Part shown: one piece after another, positions 7,523 to 11,067 of the stretch
Layout of the letters: every line of letters begins with the position of its first letter
Position numbering within the stretch: the stretch's first letter is position 1
NCBI GenBank assembly: GCA_910578215.1
Contig: CAJTPH010000009.1
Span: 87,341-98,407, forward strand
Direction of reading: 5' to 3'
Length of the DNA: 11,067 bases
DNA from: an uncultured Acetatifactor sp.
GTDB lineage: Bacteria > Bacillota > Clostridia > Lachnospirales > Lachnospiraceae
Notes under the pieces: generated by a model
The model's input: only the letters and a program-made list of their open reading frames with translations
Database searches by the model: none
Told to the model about the DNA's origin: nothing
Position numbers and translations under genes: made by a program

Positions 7523-7531
7523 AACGTTTGG
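7523..7531 (+). promoter_or_regulatory. Possible LytTR-type binding site
   Basis: AACGTTTGG fits all positions of the degenerate LytTR consensus [TA][AC][CA]GTTN[AG][TG]. It lies just upstream of the hscC -35 region, where an activator could act, and a LytTR regulator is encoded downstream at 9477. A second copy at the usual one-turn spacing is not visible, and a single match in this much sequence is expected by chance about one time in four. Confidence 0.2.
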
Positions 7532-7532
7532 T

Positions 7533-7562
7533 CTGTCAATTTGATACGAAATATGATATAAT
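7533..7562 (+). promoter_or_regulatory. hscC promoter with extended -10
   Basis: TATAAT (7557-7562) is preceded by TGA (7554-7556), giving an extended -10. The best -35 is CTGTCA (7533-7538) with an 18-base spacer, matching 4 of 6 consensus positions. Predicted start is near 7569. It lies 73 bases after the J-TPR stop codon, so hscC has its own promoter even if upstream read-through occurs. Confidence 0.75.
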
Positions 7563-7586
7563 GACCTTGTTTATGTCGAATTGACA
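7534..7586 (+). repeat. Twin 13-bp palindromes flanking the hscC promoter (candidate operators)
   Basis: Left copy TGTCAATTTGATA (7534-7546, centre 7540) overlaps the -35. Right copy TGTCGAATTGACA (7574-7586, centre 7580) lies just past the predicted start. Each is symmetric at 5 of 6 paired positions, and the left copy matches the reverse complement of the right at 11 of 13. Together they also form an uninterrupted 10-bp inverted repeat (7532-7541 with 7579-7588) centred on the -10 box. The consensus is TGTCAATTYGAYA. This resembles a repressor with two operators about 40 bp apart. It does not match CIRCE or a LytTR direct repeat. Confidence 0.6.
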
Positions 7587-7725
7587 GAAAGGCTTCTGCC
7601 ATGGAAGGAAGGCTTGGCGGATGCAGAAGATAAAAGGAGCCTGTGTGGGCTTGTCCGGGCGGCGGAGGACGAAAAACGGCGTCTGCCGTCCGGAGCGGAG
7701 TATAACGGAAGGGCATGGTTATTAT
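7569..7725 (+). promoter_or_regulatory. Structured hscC leader
   Basis: About 157 bases of leader. CTTCTGC (7593-7599) pairs exactly with GCAGAAG (7623-7629). A second hairpin is ACGGC-GTCT-GCCGT (7676-7689). A 10-codon frame (ATG 7601 to TAA 7633, MEGRLGGCRR) has AAAGG 8 bases upstream. An in-frame ATG at 7621 could extend HscC by 35 residues. I see no known riboswitch. Confidence 0.35.
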
Positions 7726-9405
7726 ATGATAGTAGGAATCGACTTGGGGACGACGAACAGCCTGGTGGCATATTATACGGAGGATGGTCCCAAAATCATC
7801 CCCAACAGGCTGGGGAAAAATCTGACTCCTTCGGTGGTCAGCGTGGACGGGGAAGGCAATGTGTACATAGGCGAGACGGCAAAGGAGCGCATGAGTCTGT
7901 ATCCGGATTCCGTGGCGCATACATTTAAGAGAAGTATGGGCACGGAGAGGGAATATGTCTTAAGCGGCAGGCATTTCAAGCCGGAGGAGCTTTCGAGCAT
8001 GGTTCTGCGTTCCCTGAAGGAGGACGCGGAAATCTTTCTGGGGGAGCCGGTCACGGAGGCTGTTATCAGCGTGCCCGCATATTTTGACGATAAGCGCAGG
8101 AAGGCCACCAAGCGCGCCGGGGAGCTTGCGGGCCTCAAGGTGGAGCGCATGATCTCCGAGCCTACGGCTGTGGCTTACGGCCTGTATGACAAGACTCTGG
8201 ATACCCGCTTCCTTGTCTTCGACCTTGGGGGAGGAACCTTCGATGTGTCCATTCTGGAGCTTTATCACAATATTTTGGAGGTACGCGCCGTGGCGGGAGA
8301 CAACTATCTCGGCGGCGAGGATTTTACCCAGGTCATGCAAAAGCTTTTCCTTCAGAAGGCCAAGCTGCAGATATCCTCCCTTTCGGAAAAGGAGCAGGTG
8401 CGCCTGTACCGCCAGGCGGAAAAGGCGAAGCGGGCAGTCAATGATGCCGACAGAGTGACAATGAGCTTTCTCTACAAGGAGTCCACCATAGAGCAGCAGA
8501 TTACATACAGGGAATATGAGGAGGCATGTGAGGAGCTCCTGATGAAGATCAGGGAGCCGGTGAAAAAAAGTCTTGCCGACGCAAAATTAAGGCTGTCCGA
8601 CATTGACGAGGTACTGCTGATCGGAGGGGCGACCAGACTGTCCGTCGTGCGGGACTTTTTGATACGCCTGTTCCGCAAATTCCCTGACACCAAGCTGAAT
8701 CCGGACGAGACCGTGGCGCTGGGGGCGGCGGTACAGGCGGCGATGAAGGAGCGCAGGGAGGAGGTAAAGGAGGTAATCCTCACGGATGTGTGTTCCTTTA
8801 CCCTGGGCACGGAGGTCGTGGTGGAATATGAGGAGGGCAGATTTGAGGACGGCAGGTTCTGCCCCATCATAGAGCGGAACACGGTCATTCCCGCAAGCCA
8901 TACGGAGCGGCTGTACACGGTGAGGGACAATCAGGAAAAAATGCGTGTGCGTGTGCTGCAGGGAGAGAGCCGCTTTGCCAGAAACAATTTGTTTCTGGGC
9001 GAGCTGAACATAGAGGTTCCCAAGGGCCCCAAGGGGCAGGAGGCAATCGATGTGACCTATACCTATGATATCAATTCGCTGCTTGAGGTGGAGGTGAAGG
9101 CGGTTTCCACAGGGGAGAGCCGGAAAATGATCATCAAGGGCGAGGAAAACCAGATGTCCGACGAGGAGATCAAGAAGCGCATGGAGGAGCTTGCCTATCT
9201 GAAGGTGCAGCCGAGGGATTACGAGGAAAACAAGCTGGTGCTTCTTCGCGCGGAGCGTCTATATGAGGAGGCTCTGGGGGATCGCAGAAAAAAGCTGGAC
9301 TATTATATCACGGCCTTCGAGTCGGCGCTTAAGCGGGGGGACCATGATGACATTATGGATACCCGGAATGCGCTGAATGATATTATGGAGGCGGAGGAGG
9401 ACTGA
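7726..9405 (+). CDS. hscC: Hsp70 family chaperone, HscC subfamily
   Basis: An ATP-dependent specialised Hsp70 of 559 residues. The ATPase domain has DLGTTNS (6-12), the lysine in FKR (K68), VISVPAYFDD (113-122), SEPTAVAYGLY (144-154), FDLGGGTFDVSILE (165-178), GDNYLGGEDF (191-200) and IGGATR (299-304). The linker EVILTDV (349-355) leads to a beta substrate-binding domain and a short helical lid (about 475-559). Length and phrases such as ELSSMVLRSLKEDAE, PIIERNT and YDINSLLEVEV match E. coli HscC (556 residues) rather than DnaK (about 610-640). There is no DnaK-type flexible acidic tail. I chose ATG 7726, directly before the conserved IVGIDLGTTNS; its ribosome binding site (GGAAGGG) is rather far, 12 bases. 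ATG 7621, with AAGGAAGG 8 bases upstream, would add an unconserved 35-residue extension. No grpE or dnaJ is adjacent; the J-TPR gene is the likely partner. Confidence 0.94.
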   Translation: MIVGIDLGTTNSLVAYYTEDGPKIIPNRLGKNLTPSVVSVDGEGNVYIGETAKERMSLYPDSVAHTFKRSMGTEREYVLSGRHFKPEELSSMVLRSLKEDAEIFLGEPVTEAVISVPAYFDDKRRKATKRAGELAGLKVERMISEPTAVAYGLYDKTLDTRFLVFDLGGGTFDVSILELYHNILEVRAVAGDNYLGGEDFTQVMQKLFLQKAKLQISSLSEKEQVRLYRQAEKAKRAVNDADRVTMSFLYKESTIEQQITYREYEEACEELLMKIREPVKKSLADAKLRLSDIDEVLLIGGATRLSVVRDFLIRLFRKFPDTKLNPDETVALGAAVQAAMKERREEVKEVILTDVCSFTLGTEVVVEYEEGRFEDGRFCPIIERNTVIPASHTERLYTVRDNQEKMRVRVLQGESRFARNNLFLGELNIEVPKGPKGQEAIDVTYTYDINSLLEVEVKAVSTGESRKMIIKGEENQMSDEEIKKRMEELAYLKVQPRDYEENKLVLLRAERLYEEALGDRRKKLDYYITAFESALKRGDHDDIMDTRNALNDIMEAEED

Positions 9406-9476
9406 CCGGGGCGTCAAAGTCATAGGGAAGCTGACAGGATTGAAGAACACGGAGATGTAAAAAGGATTGGCAGAAC

Positions 9477-10199
9477 ATGAGGATCGCAGTGATAGAGGAT
9501 GAAAAGGCGCACAGGGACCTGCTGCTGTTCTATTTGGAGAGATGGAGCAGGGAACAGGGCGGTGAGGAGATATATACCTTTGAGACGGCGGACAGCTTCT
9601 GGTTTGCCTATGAGGAAAACCAGTGCTTTGACCTTTTGTTTGTGGATATCCAGATGCCGGGAATGGACGGCATGGAGCTGGCAAAAAGAGTCCGGGAGAA
9701 GGACAGGGACGTGCTGATCGTGTTTACCACCGGGATTACGGATTTTCTGGAGGAGGGGTATGAGGTGGAGGCGCTGCACTATCTCGTCAAGCCCCTGAGC
9801 GAAGAAAAGGTGAGGCTGTGCCTGGAAAAGGCAAAGGGGCGCAGGCAGCTGACAAGCTATGTGGTGCTGCATACGGAGGACGAAACGCTGAAAATCAACG
9901 ATAGGTCCGTCAATTATGCGGAGGCAAGGGGGCACGGCTGTATCCTGGGACTGGCAGGCGCCGGGGAGTTTGAGGTGAAGGAGAGCTTATCGGAGCTGGA
10001 GAAGCTGCTGAACGGCAGGGAGTTTGTAAAATGCCACCGCTCCTATGTGTGCCGGATCGGCAACATCCGTCACATCGGCAAGGATGAGATTGTTTTTGAC
10101 GACGGGCAGCGTATTCCCGTGAGCAGGCGGCTTTACGGTGAGGTCAACAGAAGATTTATCGAATTTTTTCGCAGGGAAGCGTTAGGAGGCGGAGCATGA
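9477..10199 (+). CDS. LytTR family response regulator
   Basis: A 240-residue regulator of the AgrA/ComE type. The receiver domain (1 to about 120) has the acidic pocket E7/D8, the phosphoacceptor D57 in LLFVDIQMPGMDG, T85, and K105 in YLVKP. The C-terminal LytTR DNA-binding domain (about 130-235) has FVKCHRSYVCRIGNI, fitting the family pattern F-x-x-x-H-R-S-Y with I at the end, and DGQRIPVSRRLY. LytTR domains usually bind direct repeats about one helical turn apart. AAAAAGGA ends 10 bases before the ATG. It lies 71 bases after hscC with no terminator between, so it is probably co-transcribed with it, and overlaps the kinase gene by 4 bases. Targets are unknown; the hscC promoter region is one candidate. 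Confidence 0.95.
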   Translation: MRIAVIEDEKAHRDLLLFYLERWSREQGGEEIYTFETADSFWFAYEENQCFDLLFVDIQMPGMDGMELAKRVREKDRDVLIVFTTGITDFLEEGYEVEALHYLVKPLSEEKVRLCLEKAKGRRQLTSYVVLHTEDETLKINDRSVNYAEARGHGCILGLAGAGEFEVKESLSELEKLLNGREFVKCHRSYVCRIGNIRHIGKDEIVFDDGQRIPVSRRLYGEVNRRFIEFFRREALGGGA

Positions 10200-10921
10200 T
10201 GGCAGCAGTCATAGCGGCAGGAATTTTGGCAGCCGTGCTGGGGCTTGTTTTTCTTGCGCGCGTTTACATGGCGGATCTGGTGGACAGAAAAATATCCCAG
10301 TATCAGAAGGAATTGGTGGAAAAGCACTTTGAGGAAGTGGAAAATATGTACCGGCAGACCAGAGGCTGGCGCCATGATTTGAAAAACCATATCCAGACCA
10401 TGAAGGCGCATGCGGCTATGGGAGAATACGACAGGCTTAACGAGTACATGGACGAGCTGGACACGGACCTGAACGAGGTTGACCAGATCATTAAGACGGG
10501 AAATGTGAAGATCGACGCGGTTTTGAACAGCAAGCTTTCCCTGGCCCGCGCAAAGCAGATCGATGTGGAGGCAAAGGCAGTGGTCCCCAGGGAGCTGGCC
10601 GTGTCGGAGGTGGATCTGAGCGTTATTCTGGGCAATCTTATGGACAACGCAATGGAAGCATGTCTGAAGATCGACGAGAAGGAGCAGCGTTTCCTGCGGG
10701 TCTATATGGACGTGTTCAAGGGCCAGCTCTACATATATGTGATGAATTCCGTGAAGGATGCCCCCAAACGCATGGGGAAAATATATCTGACCACCAAGGA
10801 CAGCCGAAACCACGGCTTCGGCCTGCTCCGCATGGATAAGGTCGTGGACAAGTACCACGGCTATCTGGACAGGCAGCATGAGGAGGGCGTCTTTGCCACG
10901 GAGGTTATGCTGCCGCTCTGA
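10196..10921 (+). CDS. Short AgrC-type (GHKL) sensor histidine kinase
   Basis: A 241-residue kinase with one N-terminal membrane helix (3-22, IAAGILAAVLGLVFLA), a charged helix, then the dimerisation helix with WRHDLKNH (58-65; H60 the likely phosphorylated residue). The GHKL ATP-binding domain has the N box ILGNLMDNAMEAC (144-156) and the G box NHGFGLL (205-211). AgrC-type kinases usually have five to seven membrane helices and about 400-450 residues. This one has no sensor region, so it may sense through the membrane, through its single helix, or through a partner protein. AGGAGG ends 6 bases before the ATG at 10196; ATG 10199 is also possible. The ATGA overlap with the regulator gene shows translational coupling and a cognate pair. 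Confidence 0.93.
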   Translation: MMAAVIAAGILAAVLGLVFLARVYMADLVDRKISQYQKELVEKHFEEVENMYRQTRGWRHDLKNHIQTMKAHAAMGEYDRLNEYMDELDTDLNEVDQIIKTGNVKIDAVLNSKLSLARAKQIDVEAKAVVPRELAVSEVDLSVILGNLMDNAMEACLKIDEKEQRFLRVYMDVFKGQLYIYVMNSVKDAPKRMGKIYLTTKDSRNHGFGLLRMDKVVDKYHGYLDRQHEEGVFATEVMLPL

Positions 10922-10947
10922 ACGGGCGCCGAAGCACAGCCCCCATG

Positions 10948-10980
10948 ACGGCAGGCCGGGGCCTGCTTTGCCGTATTTTA
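10948..10980 (+). terminator. Hairpin terminator between convergent genes
   Basis: ACGGC-AGGC (10948-10956) pairs with GCCT (10961-10964) and GCCGT (10970-10974), with a CGGG loop and a 5-base bulge on the right arm; alternatively GCAGGC pairs with GCCTGC (10951-10966). ATTTTA follows, a short U-run. It begins 27 bases after the kinase stop. On the minus strand it lies just past the stop of the convergent gene, so it could serve both. Confidence 0.6.
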
Positions 10981-11067
10981 AAGGCGGTGGAATTCGGGGG
11001 AGCGCTTTTCAAATACGCAGTAATATTCAAAACCGCATGCCTTTAAAACCTCGGCGGCGCGGCTGAA
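10978..11067 (-). CDS. C-terminal end of an unidentified convergent gene (partial)
   Basis: Read on the minus strand from the window edge, 29 codons run to TAA at 10978-10980. They encode AAEVLKACGFEYYCVFEKR with a few residues on each side (starting FSR, ending SPEFHRL). The helix followed by Cys-Gly-Phe-Glu and an aromatic beta-like stretch resembles the end of GNAT acetyltransferases, but the piece is too short to assign. The stop falls just beyond a hairpin shared with the plus-strand kinase gene, which is what convergent genes would show. The plus-strand frame covering the same bases is low-complexity and basic and is not supported. Confidence 0.5.
   Translation of the reverse strand, partial: FSRAAEVLKACGFEYYCVFEKRSPEFHRL

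Noticed and set aside
7461..7725. CIRCE (HrcA) operator for the Hsp70 gene
   Set aside because: The TTAGCACTC-N9-GAGTGCTAA pattern is absent; the inverted repeat present has an unrelated sequence.
7581..7928. 115-codon plus-strand frame starting TTG in the hscC leader
   Set aside because: No ribosome binding site, starts within the right palindrome, and runs out of frame through the conserved HscC ATPase start.
10878..11066. 62-codon plus-strand frame at the right edge
   Set aside because: Overlaps the kinase end and the hairpin terminator; Arg/Pro-rich with no features. The minus strand offers a more protein-like ending here.

Overview
The window looks like a chromosomal segment of a Gram-positive Clostridia member, most likely Lachnospiraceae. 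This rests on the era – small YqzL-like gene – recO – glycyl-tRNA synthetase order, strong purine-rich Shine-Dalgarno sites, close spacing, moderately high GC, and protein sequences close to what I remember of that family. No mobile element, CRISPR array, tRNA or rRNA was seen. No gene-free stretch exceeds 300 bases; the longest is the 265-base hscC upstream region, described below.

Left part (1-4330), housekeeping. The 3' part of a membrane-anchored DUF4349 protein (start outside the window) is followed by a 142-base gap with no clear promoter or terminator. Then come era (ribosome assembly GTPase), a YqzL-like small protein, and recO (recombinational repair), which overlaps the small gene by 65 bases in another frame. 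A good sigma-A promoter overlaps the recO stop codon and drives the single-chain glycyl-tRNA synthetase. Its leader has no T-box but holds a possible 30-codon leader peptide and two mutually exclusive hairpins. A strong intrinsic terminator ends this unit.

Right part (4416-10921), a chaperone and signalling cluster. A 1014-residue protein has a J-like N-terminus with NPE in place of HPD, followed by a long TPR solenoid. Next is an Hsp70 of the HscC subfamily with its own extended -10 promoter. Two copies of a 13-bp palindrome flank that promoter, one at the -35 region and one just downstream of the predicted start. After hscC, with no visible terminator, come a LytTR response regulator and a very short AgrC-type histidine kinase with one membrane helix and no sensor domain, overlapping by 4 bases.

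The working picture is a specialised Hsp70/J-TPR pair, probably co-transcribed in part with a two-component pair. HscC with dedicated J-like partners is known from E. coli; the association with a LytTR system and the twin-operator promoter are the parts most worth following up. At the right edge a bidirectional-looking hairpin separates the cluster from the last 29 codons of a convergent minus-strand gene.
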